Origin: Opitutia bacterium
GTDB lineage: Bacteria; Verrucomicrobiota; Verrucomicrobiia; Opitutales; Coraliomargaritaceae
DNA: 6,945 nt
Direction: 5' to 3'
Assembly (NCBI GenBank): GCA_003503355.1
Contig: DOCS01000090.1
Location: forward strand, 1 to 6,945
In this document: piece after piece, positions 1 to 6,208 of the stretch
Numbering within the stretch: position 1 is the stretch's first letter
How the letters are laid out: each line of letters starts with the position of its first letter
Made by a program: the position numbers and the translations under genes
The notes under the pieces: generated by a model
Told to the model about the DNA's origin: nothing
Databases searched by the model: none
Seen by the model: only the letters and a program-made list of their open reading frames with translations

Positions 1-18
1 ATGGACAGGAGTGTCCAT
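1..18 (-). terminator. Hairpin just downstream of rho, possible terminator
   Basis: A perfect 7-bp inverted repeat, ATGGACA / TGTCCAT, encloses the 4-nt loop GGAG and lies about 29 nt past the rho stop codon. The arms could extend beyond the window edge. Whether a T-tract follows on the minus strand cannot be seen, so intrinsic termination is not shown. Between the hairpin and the rho stop there is a direct repeat of CCTCCTGC (19-26 and 35-42), which reads GCAGGAGG on the minus strand. It resembles a Shine-Dalgarno sequence, but no suitably spaced start codon follows inside the window. Confidence 0.3.
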
Positions 19-46
19 CCTCCTGCGGGGTGCGCCTCCTGCAATG

Positions 47-1180
47 TTAGCGGTCGAGCAGCTTGAGGAACTCTTCGTTGTTCTTGGTCTGTGTAAAGCG
101 GTCGATCATTAGTTCGGCGGCGTCTTCGATCTTCTGGCCAGCGAGGGCGCGGCGTAGGAATTGTGCACCTTCTAGGTGTTTCCCAGACAGGATTAGTTCT
201 TCTTTGCGGGTGCCGGAGGCATTCAGATTGATCGCTGGCCACAGGCGCAGTTCGGCGGCCTTGCGGTCGAGGACCATCTCCATATTGCCGGTGCCTTTGA
301 ACTCCTGGAAAATTAAATCGTCCATTTTGCTGCCGGTTTGAACCAGCGCTGTGGCGATGATGGTCAGGCTGCCGCCTTCTTCGCAATTACGCGCCGCAGA
401 GAAAAATTGGCGGGGCTTTTCTAGCGCACGGCTGTCGAGGCCACCGCTCATGGTGCGGCCGCCTCTGCCTGAGGCAGCGTTGTAAGCGCGTGCCAGGCGA
501 GTGATGGAGTCCAGTAGTAGGACCACATCCTTGCCGGATTCGACCAAGTGCTTGGCGCGCTCGATGGCGATTTCGGCGAGGCGAGTGTGGTTGGTGATTT
601 CTTCGTCGTTGGAGGACGCGTAGATCTCGGCGTCCACGCTGCGCTTGAAGTCGGTGACTTCTTCAGGGCGCTCATCGACCAGTAGTACGATGACGTGGCA
701 CTCGGGGTGGTTTTCGATCACACCGTGCGCGATGTCATGTAGAATGGTGGTTTTGCCGGTGCGGGGCGGGGCGACGATTAGCCCGCGGGTGCCTTTGCCG
801 ATCGGGCAAAACAGGTCCATGATGCGGGTGGTGACGCGGCCGTCTTTAGCGGCTAATTTGATTTGCTCGTCGGGGGCGATCGAGACCATCTGCTGGAAAG
901 TGTAGCGGCCTTTGCGCTCGTCCATGGTGGCGCCGTCAACGGTGTCGATAAAGCGCACCTTGGGGTTGGGGAAACGCTCATTGCTGATCGCGGTGCCTTC
1001 GATCAAGTGTCCTTTCTTGAGGCGGAAGCGTTTGATTAGCTCAGTCGGCACGAAGGGGTCAGTCGGACTTGTCTTGCCGTTGCGCGCAGGGTTGAGCAGC
1101 TGGCCGGTTTTGTTCGGCAGAATTTCCAGAATGCCAGATACGGCGATTTGATTATCCTTGGGTGTGTCTTCGTTACTCAT
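47..1180 (-). CDS. rho: Transcription termination factor Rho
   Basis: Rho is a hexameric RNA-dependent ATPase/helicase that loads on C-rich nascent RNA and dislodges RNA polymerase. The 377-residue product has the full motor domain: Walker A APPRTGKTT (137-145), catalytic Glu170 in VDERPEEV, Walker B LLLDS with Asp224, the Q-loop/R-loop stretch TGSKMDDLIFQEFKGTGN (282-299), and the arginine finger Arg325 in SGTRKEEL. These match E. coli K184, E211, D265 and R366 with a constant offset of 41, so the core is ungapped. The N-terminus starts directly in the cold-shock-like RNA-binding domain; the roughly 47-residue Rho_N helical domain of E. coli is missing. The E. coli GFGFLR primary-site motif aligns with KTGQLL (24-29), so both phenylalanines are lost. 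The ATG at 1180 is the only sensible start, since an in-frame TGA lies at 1216-1214. No Shine-Dalgarno is evident, but a small ORF overlaps the start by ATGA. Identity is certain; the N-terminal biology is inferred. Confidence 0.97.
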   Translation of the reverse strand: MSNEDTPKDNQIAVSGILEILPNKTGQLLNPARNGKTSPTDPFVPTELIKRFRLKKGHLIEGTAISNERFPNPKVRFIDTVDGATMDERKGRYTFQQMVSIAPDEQIKLAAKDGRVTTRIMDLFCPIGKGTRGLIVAPPRTGKTTILHDIAHGVIENHPECHVIVLLVDERPEEVTDFKRSVDAEIYASSNDEEITNHTRLAEIAIERAKHLVESGKDVVLLLDSITRLARAYNAASGRGGRTMSGGLDSRALEKPRQFFSAARNCEEGGSLTIIATALVQTGSKMDDLIFQEFKGTGNMEMVLDRKAAELRLWPAINLNASGTRKEELILSGKHLEGAQFLRRALAGQKIEDAAELMIDRFTQTKNNEEFLKLLDR

Positions 1181-1230
1181 GTTGAGTGGCCACGGATGGC
1201 GATAGTAGGTCTTTCAGCAGTGGCGAACAT
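1177..1230 (-). CDS. Possible 17-residue rho leader peptide
   Basis: An ATG at 1230-1228 opens a short frame reading MFATAERPTIAIRGHST, closed by a TGA at 1179-1177. That stop overlaps the rho start codon in the ATGA arrangement typical of translational coupling. The rho ATG itself has no visible Shine-Dalgarno, so delivery of ribosomes by an upstream ORF would be plausible. E. coli rho is also preceded by a short leader ORF (rhoL), but I see no sequence similarity. No clear ribosome-binding site precedes this ATG, only a weak GGA about ten bases upstream. An ORF this short can easily arise by chance, so the call is tentative. Confidence 0.22.
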   Translation of the reverse strand: MFATAERPTIAIRGHST

Positions 1231-1246
1231 GCGGTGTCCGGCTGCA

Positions 1247-1290
1247 CGAGAATCTGAGGAAAAGTCCAGAGATCAGTGAGAGTGTCGTTG
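1247..1290 (-). promoter_or_regulatory. C-rich, G-poor tract in the rho leader (rut-like)
   Basis: Read on the rho-coding strand, these 44 bases contain 15 C and 6 G, with repeated CTC/CAC/TCT pyrimidine clusters and little capacity for stable pairing. Rho utilisation sites are typically C-rich, G-poor and unstructured, and rho is autoregulated by early termination in E. coli. The position, between the candidate promoter and the rho start, fits such a role. This is an inference from composition only. Confidence 0.3.
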
Positions 1291-1300
1291 ATTAAGCCAC

Positions 1301-1345
1301 TGGGCGCGCAACGGGGCCGCGCCAATGCGAGCTCATGGGCGCGCA
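1301..1345 (-). promoter_or_regulatory. Alternative hairpins in the rho leader
   Basis: On the rho-coding strand the decamer TGCGCGCCCA occurs twice (1345-1336 and 1310-1301). Between the copies lies GGCGCG (1323-1318), which is complementary to the CGCGCC core of each. The central segment can pair with the upstream copy (1343-1338, 14-nt loop) or the downstream copy (1308-1303, 9-nt loop), but not both. Two mutually exclusive 6-bp all-GC stems sharing a strand is the layout of attenuators and RNA switches. Neither stem is followed by a U-run, so a simple intrinsic attenuator is not supported. Confidence 0.3.
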
Positions 1346-1368
1346 TACTTTTTAACGATTTAGGTAGA

Positions 1369-1395
1369 TTTGTAGGACAAGTACACGCCTGTCAA
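1369..1395 (-). promoter_or_regulatory. Candidate sigma70-type promoter for rho
   Basis: A perfect TTGACA -35 hexamer lies at 1395-1390 on the minus strand. It is followed after a short 15-nt spacer by TACAAA (1374-1369), a four-of-six match to TATAAT. Transcription would begin near 1362 and give a leader of about 180 nt before the rho ATG. The short spacer and imperfect -10 make this tentative, but it is the best promoter-like match I found between gdh and rho. Confidence 0.35.
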
Positions 1396-1466
1396 TGCCT
1401 TAGACGCGCTGCACGCGTGTGGGGTGCGCTTTCGGTCTGTATGAAGAATGCGTCGGAGGATGGGCG

Positions 1467-1490
1467 GTCCTAATTTTTTAGGGACAGGCC
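1467..1490. repeat. Short imperfect palindrome, possible dispersed repeat
   Basis: GTCCTAA (1467-1473) pairs with TTAgGGAC (1478-1485) around a TTTT loop, with one bulged G. It is followed at once by AGGCC and a run of C. The combination of an A/T run beside GGGACAGGCCCC resembles intergenic REP-type elements that accompany IS200/RAYT-family transposases in other bacteria. That resemblance is from memory and is not demonstrated here. There is only one copy in the window and no transposase nearby. Confidence 0.25.
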
Positions 1491-1656
1491 CCTTGGGTAA
1501 GTTCGCGATCGGGCGCGGTGGCGTCGCCTGCACTGATTTCCTGGCATGAAGCCAGTCGATTGGGTGGGTTTATTGGTCAGTCGTAGCGTGCCTGGTATGC
1601 CCAGTCGCGCCACTGAGTGCTATCGACTCATGTAGCTTAATTTGCCTTATATAGCA

Positions 1657-1672
1657 CAGGCAGGAATGCCTG
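1657..1672 (-). terminator. Perfect hairpin after gdh, weak terminator or repeat
   Basis: CAGGCA (1657-1662) and TGCCTG (1667-1672) form a perfect 6-bp stem with a GGAA loop (TTCC on the minus strand), 13 nt downstream of the gdh stop codon. The minus strand continues with TGCTATATAAGG, which is not a U-tract, so this is not a canonical intrinsic terminator. It could stabilise the 3' end of the gdh transcript, or be one copy of a dispersed intergenic palindrome. Confidence 0.35.
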
Positions 1673-1685
1673 CGTCACGTCGTTA

Positions 1686-3053
1686 TTATGGGAACACGCC
1701 GCGCATCTCGTAGACCTGATCGATGTGCTCGATGGCGGCGGCGTAGGAGGCGGTGCGCATGCTGCTGTCGAGGCGTTCGGCCATTTCGAGGACGCGCTCG
1801 GCGGAGCGGGTCATGATTGTTTTAAGTTGCGCGTCGACCTTTGCCTCGTCCCAGGTTTCGGACTGGCGATTTTGTTTCCATTCAAAATAGCTGACGGTGA
1901 CGCCGCCGGCGTTGCATAGGATGGCGGGCAAGACTTCGACGCCTTTTTCTAGTAGGTAGCGCTCGGCGCGCGGTGTGGTGGGGGCGTTGGCGCCTTCGAC
2001 GAGTACCTTGCACTGCATGTGCTTGGCGTGCTCTAGGTCGACCATCTGCTCGAGTGCGGCGGGGATGAAGAGGTCCACGGGGGTGGCGTAGAAGGTTTCG
2101 GTGTTGACGGCTGTGGCGTCGGCGAAGTTGTGCACGCCGCCGGTTGCTTGGACGTGCTGGGCCAGTGCTTCGGCGTCGATGCCGTTTTCGTTGAGAATCG
2201 CGCCGGTGTGGTCCATGACGGCTTTGAGTGTGGTGCCGCGTGCTTGTAGCAGGCGAGCGGTCCAGGAGCCGACGTTGCCGTAGCCGATCAGGCTGCAGGA
2301 GACTTTGCTCAGTTCAATGCCCATGCCGGGTAGTAGTGCGTCGAGCACGTAGACGAGCCCTTGGCCGGTGGCCTTTTCGCGTCCGGCCGAGCCGCCGAAG
2401 GCAAGTGGCTTGCCGGTCACAATCCCTCTAGCGGTGACTTTTCTGGAGGTTTCCGCGAAGTTGATGTATGTGTCGGCCATCCAAGCCATTATTTGGGAGT
2501 TGGTGCCGACATCGGGTGCGGGGATGTCGTAGTCGGGGCCGATGTTGTCGCCGAGTGCGGCGGTCAGGCGGCGGGTGACGCGCATGAGCTCCTGTTTGCT
2601 GACGCTGCGCGGGTCGATGCGCAGCGCGCCTTTGGCGCCGCCGAAGGGCAGGCGGGCGAGGGCGCACTTCATTGTCATCAGCAGGGCAAGGGTTTTGACC
2701 TCGTCGAGTTTGACCTCGGGGTGGTAACGGATGCCACCTTTATAGGGGCCGAGTACGTTGTTGTGCTGTACGCGGTAGCCTTTGAATAGTTGCCAGGTGC
2801 CGTCGTCCATCTCTACCGGGCAGTGCACCATGATCTCGTTTTTGGGCTGAGTGATGATCAGCTTTAGCCGGTGGGGGATGTCGAGTGCGTCGGCCGCTTC
2901 GAGTACTGATCCGACCGTTTGGAAGTAAATGTTATGGTCGTCATAATATTCTTCCAGTTCGTGGAATATTTCGCGGGCGGATTGGCAGGATGAGGTATCA
3001 CAGGGGGGCATAGTTTTGGAGCTTAGCTCTTTGCTGCGCTCAGGCAAGCTCAC
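1686..3053 (-). CDS. gdhA: Glutamate dehydrogenase (hexameric NAD(P)-dependent type)
   Basis: This enzyme interconverts glutamate with 2-oxoglutarate plus ammonium, using NAD(P)(H), in the cytoplasm. The 455-residue frame has an N-terminal substrate domain with PYKGGIRYHP (103-112), MTMKCAL (126-132), PFGGAKG (136-142) and PAPDVGT (178-184). Lys105, Lys129, Lys141 and Asp181 keep the spacing of Clostridium symbiosum K89, K113, K125 and D165, so the catalytic set is complete. The Rossmann domain carries GYGNVG (257-262), and EGANAPTTP (353-361) and NAGGVTVSYFEW (381-392) follow. An acidic residue ends the second strand (VMDHTG, Asp281), which leans towards NAD, but cofactor preference is not settled. 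The longest frame starts at a GTG (3053) with no Shine-Dalgarno; the ATG at 3011 (residue 15, giving 441 aa) is at least as likely a start. It is transcribed divergently from nuoB. Assignment to the family is firm. Confidence 0.95.
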   Translation of the reverse strand: MSLPERSKELSSKTMPPCDTSSCQSAREIFHELEEYYDDHNIYFQTVGSVLEAADALDIPHRLKLIITQPKNEIMVHCPVEMDDGTWQLFKGYRVQHNNVLGPYKGGIRYHPEVKLDEVKTLALLMTMKCALARLPFGGAKGALRIDPRSVSKQELMRVTRRLTAALGDNIGPDYDIPAPDVGTNSQIMAWMADTYINFAETSRKVTARGIVTGKPLAFGGSAGREKATGQGLVYVLDALLPGMGIELSKVSCSLIGYGNVGSWTARLLQARGTTLKAVMDHTGAILNENGIDAEALAQHVQATGGVHNFADATAVNTETFYATPVDLFIPAALEQMVDLEHAKHMQCKVLVEGANAPTTPRAERYLLEKGVEVLPAILCNAGGVTVSYFEWKQNRQSETWDEAKVDAQLKTIMTRSAERVLEMAERLDSSMRTASYAAAIEHIDQVYEMRGVFP

Positions 3054-3219
3054 TTGTGTCGCGCGGATTCGATTTCGTGTCGCTACGAGTGTGGTTTGGG
3101 TTGTCGCGGCTCTTGCGATAGATAGGTGTTTTTCTTGTGCAGCGGTTTCGACTCACAAATTTGATAAATTGTAGCTTGCATGGAAAAGGGGGAGATTTAG
3201 GGTCTTGTCCTTTTGAGGG
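3054..3219. promoter_or_regulatory. Divergent gdh-nuoB intergenic region with AT-rich dyad
   Basis: These 166 bases (208 if gdh starts at 3011) must carry the promoters for gdh leftward and for nuoB rightward, unless nuoB is reached from elsewhere. The only AT-rich core is at 3155-3173. It forms an imperfect dyad, ACAAATT-tgat-AAATTGT, with 6 of 7 arm positions matching, and on the minus strand includes TACAAT (3173-3168), five of six to a -10 box. I could not find a convincing -35 for either direction. The dyad could be an operator or simply promoter DNA. Confidence 0.3.
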
Positions 3220-3774
3220 ATGCCACTCACGGCGCCCACAATCAGCATGCAAAATAAAACCATAGCTTACGACAGTAAGGTCGAGGGTGAAATCATTGTC
3301 ACTCAGGCGGATGCTGTAATTAACTGGATTCGCAAGCACTCGGTTTGGCCGATGCCAATGGGGCTCGCTTGTTGTGCGATCGAACTGATGGCCGCTGGCG
3401 GCGCGCGTTTTGATATTTCCCGATTCGGGATGGAAGTGATGCGTTTTTCGCCACGACAGGCGGATTGCATGATCGTGGCGGGAACGGTGACCTACAAGAT
3501 GGCAGAGGTCGTACGCCGCATTTACGATCAGATGGCCGAACCCAAGTGGGTAGTGGCGATGGGCGCGTGTGCGAGCACGGGTGGCATGTATCGCTCCTAT
3601 GCGACACTGCAAGGCGTGGACCGCATTATCCCAGTCGATGTTTATGTCAGTGGTTGCCCTCCGCGCCCAGAGGCACTGCTGGATGCGATGATTAAACTAC
3701 AGGACAAAATCGGCCGTGAAAGTGCGGTGAAGAATTTATTCCCTCAAAAAGCGGATTCCGCTAAGGAAATTTAA
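3220..3774 (+). CDS. nuoB: NADH-quinone oxidoreductase subunit B
   Basis: NuoB is the complex I connecting-module subunit that holds the terminal [4Fe-4S] cluster N2, which donates electrons to quinone. The 184-residue product has all four cluster ligands: the tandem Cys51-Cys52 in GLACCAIEL, Cys117 in MGACAS and Cys146 in [10 protein letters not shown]. Their spacing equals that of E. coli Cys63/64/129/158. The blocks [15 protein letters not shown] (69-82 region) and [12 protein letters not shown] are typical of the family. An in-frame TGA sits at 3214-3216, so the ATG at 3220 is the most upstream possible start. GAGG abuts that ATG too closely to be a normal ribosome-binding site, and the ATG at 3247 (residue 10) is an alternative. 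It is the first gene of the operon here. nuoA, which usually precedes it, is absent. nuoC follows after 3 bases. Confidence 0.97.
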   Translation: MPLTAPTISMQNKTIAYDSKVEGEIIVTQADAVINWIRKHSVWPMPMGLACCAIELMAAGGARFDISRFGMEVMRFSPRQADCMIVAGTVTYKMAEVVRRIYDQMAEPKWVVAMGACASTGGMYRSYATLQGVDRIIPVDVYVSGCPPRPEALLDAMIKLQDKIGRESAVKNLFPQKADSAKEI

Positions 3775-3777
3775 GCT

Positions 3778-4395
3778 ATGAGCACCAGTGATTTAGCTCT
3801 GTTACAGGAGCGCTTCGAATATCTGACAGAGCGTGCGTCTGCGGACCATCCGGCTCTCAACTGTCCGGCGGACAAGCTGATCGAGCTGTGCAGTGCGCTG
3901 CGGGATGACTTCGGCTACGATCTGTTGATCGACGTGACTGCGATCGATTGGGATGCGGCCAGCCCGCGCTTTACCGGGATCTACCATTTTCTCTCGACCA
4001 CCAAGCACGAGTATTTGCGCGTCGCTTCGGATTGCAGGGGCGATATTGATCCGATCTTGCCGTCGTTGACTGGCCTGTATGCGGCAGCCAACTGGCACGA
4101 GCGTGAAACCTACGATTTGATGGGGATTCGCTACGAAGGGCACCCCGACCTGACCCGTATTTTGATGTGGGACAGCTATCCGTATCACCCACTGCGCAAG
4201 GATTTCCCATTGGCTGGTATCGAAACGCCACTGCCCGCGGCCGACGTTGCTGAAGTGACCGGTGTCAGCGTGAAACCAGCGCCGATGGCAGGCGGACCGT
4301 TCGTCTCTTCGGCTGATGGGCCGATGAGTCAGACCGAGCCGAGTGCCCGCGATGAGAGCTGGAGCGAGAAAAAGGAAAAACCCTGTGGGAACTAA
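3778..4395 (+). CDS. nuoC: NADH-quinone oxidoreductase subunit C
   Basis: NuoC is the 30-kDa-type subunit of the peripheral arm and packs against NuoD near the quinone-reducing end; it has no redox centre. In the 205-residue protein the family signature lies at 108-129, beginning ERETYDLMGI and including GHPDLTRIL, followed by YHPLRKDFPL (136-145). Residues after about 150 form a low-complexity, charged tail rich in Pro, Ser, Glu and Lys; tails of variable length are known in this family. The start is supported by AAGGAA (3763-3768), 9 bases upstream of the ATG and inside the end of nuoB. nuoC is separate from nuoD, unlike the fused NuoCD of E. coli. The 12-base gap to nuoD supports one transcript. 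Confidence 0.97.
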   Translation: MSTSDLALLQERFEYLTERASADHPALNCPADKLIELCSALRDDFGYDLLIDVTAIDWDAASPRFTGIYHFLSTTKHEYLRVASDCRGDIDPILPSLTGLYAAANWHERETYDLMGIRYEGHPDLTRILMWDSYPYHPLRKDFPLAGIETPLPAADVAEVTGVSVKPAPMAGGPFVSSADGPMSQTEPSARDESWSEKKEKPCGN

Positions 4396-4400
4396 GAGGA
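4394..4400 (+). promoter_or_regulatory. Ribosome-binding site of nuoD
   Basis: AAGAGGA lies 7 bases before the nuoD ATG and overlaps the nuoC stop codon. It is the clearest Shine-Dalgarno in the window and fixes the nuoD start at 4408. Confidence 0.7.
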
Positions 4401-4407
4401 TTTTGTA

Positions 4408-5646
4408 ATGGCCACTACCAAAGAAATTTCAATCGGCGACGCCGGATCGCGAGCAAGTGAGGGCGAGGGCGAGCTTTCGGGCGAGACCATGATGCTCAAT
4501 GTCGGGCCTTCGCACCCAACCACACACGGCGTGTTGCGCCTGAAGATGGAGCTGGATGGCGATATCGTCAAAAAGTGTGAGCCGGTACTCGGGTATCTGC
4601 ACCGCGGTGATGAAAAGATCGCCGAGAGCATGACTTACAACCAGTTTGTGCCGTACACGGACCGACTGGACTACTTGGCGCCGCTGTCGAACAACGTCGC
4701 CTACGCGATGGCAGTTGAGAAGCTAGCCAATCTCGAGGTGCCGGAGCGCTGTCAGGCAATCCGCCTGCTGTGCTGCGAGTTGGCGCGTATCTCTTCGCAC
4801 TTGTTAGGCGTTGGTGTGTACGGTATGGATGCGGGCGCGTGGACGGTGTTCATGTATACCTTCACCGAACGTGAAAAGCTGTACACTTTGTTCGAAGAAT
4901 TGACTGGGGCGCGTTTCACTACCAGCTACACGCGTATCGGAGGAGTCGCACGCGATATCCCAGACGGTTGGCTCGGACGTGTGCTTGAGTTTTGCAAGGG
5001 CGTGTTGCCCGTGCTCGACAAGGTCGACAAGCTGCTGACGCGCAATCGTATCTTCATGGACCGCACAGTCGGGATTGGGGCGATCTCCAAGGAGGACGCA
5101 CTCGCTTACGGTATTACTGGGCCGAATTTGCGCGCTTGTGGCGTGGACCTCGATCTGCGCAAGGACAAGCCGTATCTCGGCTATGAGAATTACGATTTCG
5201 ATGTGCCGATCGGTACCAACGGTGATTGCTATGACCGTTACCTGATGCGCGCCGAGGAAATACGCCAGAGTGTGCGGATCGTACGCCAGTGTGTCGAGCG
5301 CTTCCCTGAAGGCTCTTACTATGCGGAGGACGCGAAGAAGATCTTTGCGCCGCAGAAAGCCAAGGTGCTGACCAGCATGGAGGAATTGATCCAGAACTTT
5401 ATGATTGTGACCGAAGGGCCACAAATTCCGGCCGGTGAAGTGTACTTCGAAGCGGAAAACCCGAAAGGGGCGCTTGGTTTCTTTATCGTCTCCAAGGGCG
5501 GCGGTGTGCCGTATCGGATGAAGATCCGCGGTCCGTCTTTCTGTAATCTCAGTATTCTGGATAAACTGATTCCTGGCCATCACCTGACCGATGTCACCGT
5601 GATTCTTGGTTCGCTCGACTTCGTGATGGGCGAATGCGACCGATAG
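4408..5646 (+). CDS. nuoD: NADH-quinone oxidoreductase subunit D
   Basis: NuoD is the 49-kDa-type subunit, evolutionarily related to the large subunit of [NiFe] hydrogenase, and forms the quinone-binding cavity with NuoB. The 412-residue product has GPSHPTTHGVLR (33-44), LHRGDEKIAE (64-73) and Tyr89 in DRLDYL. His40 and Tyr89 align with Thermus Nqo4 His38 and Tyr87, the quinone headgroup contacts. NRIFMDRTVGIG and the terminal LDFVMGECDR are family hallmarks, and the protein ends right after that motif, so the C-terminus is intact. The hydrogenase CxxC nickel ligands are absent, as expected. A run of about 27 polar residues precedes the conserved MLNVGP, a modest extension. nuoE follows after 38 bases with no evident terminator. 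Confidence 0.98.
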   Translation: MATTKEISIGDAGSRASEGEGELSGETMMLNVGPSHPTTHGVLRLKMELDGDIVKKCEPVLGYLHRGDEKIAESMTYNQFVPYTDRLDYLAPLSNNVAYAMAVEKLANLEVPERCQAIRLLCCELARISSHLLGVGVYGMDAGAWTVFMYTFTEREKLYTLFEELTGARFTTSYTRIGGVARDIPDGWLGRVLEFCKGVLPVLDKVDKLLTRNRIFMDRTVGIGAISKEDALAYGITGPNLRACGVDLDLRKDKPYLGYENYDFDVPIGTNGDCYDRYLMRAEEIRQSVRIVRQCVERFPEGSYYAEDAKKIFAPQKAKVLTSMEELIQNFMIVTEGPQIPAGEVYFEAENPKGALGFFIVSKGGGVPYRMKIRGPSFCNLSILDKLIPGHHLTDVTVILGSLDFVMGECDR

Positions 5647-5684
5647 GACAGGCTGAATAATTTGAACTGCTGGAAATTGAAGCA

Positions 5685-6164
5685 ATGAATTTAAAACCCG
5701 AAACAACCGAAAAAATTGACAAGCTGGTGCCGCGTTATCCGACGATGAAGAGCGCAGCGCTGCCGTTGTGTCACTTGGTACAGGAGGATCAGGGCTACCT
5801 TTCGAACGAAGCGATGGAATGGATCGCAGCTCGTCTGGAGTTACAGCCGATCAATATTCTGGAGCTGGTTACGTTCTACCCGATGCTGCGTACCGAACCG
5901 ACCGGCACCCACCACGTGCGCGTCTGTCGCACGCTGCCTTGTGCGCTCGCGGGTGCCTACCAGACCTGCGAACGTCTCGAGAAGGAGTTCAACTGCAAGG
6001 TCGGCCATACCAGCGAAGACGGTTCGGTGACACTGGAGTTTGTCGAATGCCACGCCGATTGCGGCAAGGGCCCGGTTGTGATGGTCGGCGAAGACGAGTA
6101 CACCGACATCGATCCGGACAAGGCTTCCGAGCTCGCAGCCAAAATCAAGAACGGCGAAATTTAG
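5685..6164 (+). CDS. nuoE: NADH-quinone oxidoreductase subunit E (24-kDa type)
   Basis: NuoE is a thioredoxin-fold subunit of the NADH-oxidising module; it carries the [2Fe-2S] cluster N1a next to NuoF. The 159-residue product has an N-terminal helical domain, with LCHLVQEDQGYLS (28-40) as its recognisable block, then the cluster ligands Cys81 and Cys86 in CRTLPC, and Cys122 and Cys126 in ECHADCGKGP. The spacings match Thermus Nqo2 Cys83/88/124/128. The second motif has Lys-Gly before the Pro where many homologues have a small residue such as Ala, a minor variation. The length is usual for the family. Only a weak GGA/GAAG precedes the ATG. nuoF starts 44 bases downstream on the same strand. 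Confidence 0.96.
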   Translation: MNLKPETTEKIDKLVPRYPTMKSAALPLCHLVQEDQGYLSNEAMEWIAARLELQPINILELVTFYPMLRTEPTGTHHVRVCRTLPCALAGAYQTCERLEKEFNCKVGHTSEDGSVTLEFVECHADCGKGPVVMVGEDEYTDIDPDKASELAAKIKNGEI

Positions 6165-6208
6165 CCGACGACTGAGACACTCTTTACAATCCCCAAATTT
6201 TAAAACTC

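Larger units (their letters stand above)
1181..1685. other. 505-base intergenic region between gdh and rho
   Basis: No convincing protein or RNA gene is seen. A 65-codon plus-strand frame (1276-1473) runs antisense to the rho leader, has no recognisable motif and no ribosome-binding site, and looks fortuitous. The rho-proximal part (about 1181-1395) holds the candidate promoter and leader elements listed separately. The part nearer gdh (about 1396-1685) holds two short palindromes, also listed, and is otherwise unexplained. I saw no tRNA cloverleaf and no transposase remnant. Confidence 0.6.

Noticed and set aside
16..42. Two GCAGGAGG motifs on the minus strand followed by ATG, suggesting a gene start downstream of rho
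   Set aside because: One motif abuts the ATG and the other is too far upstream; only a few codons remain before the window edge, so no gene can be supported.
1253..1267. GAGGAAAAGTCC, similar to the conserved GAGGAAAGTCC near the 5' end of RNase P RNA
   Set aside because: It has an extra A, and none of the other conserved rnpB blocks follow in the next few hundred bases. The similarity is probably chance.
1276..1473. 65-codon plus-strand open frame in the intergenic region
   Set aside because: No motif, no ribosome-binding site, and it runs antisense to the candidate rho promoter and leader.
1553..1607. CAGTCG three times at 24-25 base spacing (1553, 1578, 1602)
   Set aside because: The repeat is only six bases and the flanking sequence does not repeat, so it is neither a CRISPR array nor a convincing iteron set.
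2361..2789. 142-codon plus-strand open frame
   Set aside because: It is antisense to the most conserved catalytic part of glutamate dehydrogenase and has a Gly/Ala/Val-rich composition typical of a shadow frame.
3040..3612. 190-codon minus-strand open frame overlapping the gdh start, the intergenic region and nuoB
   Set aside because: It is antisense to the cysteine-motif region of nuoB, is rich in Arg/His/Ser with no domain, and would occlude the divergent promoter region.
4804..5706. 300-codon minus-strand open frame
   Set aside because: It lies antisense across nuoD, which is unmistakable by its motifs; the reverse frame has no recognisable domain and is a by-product of codon bias.
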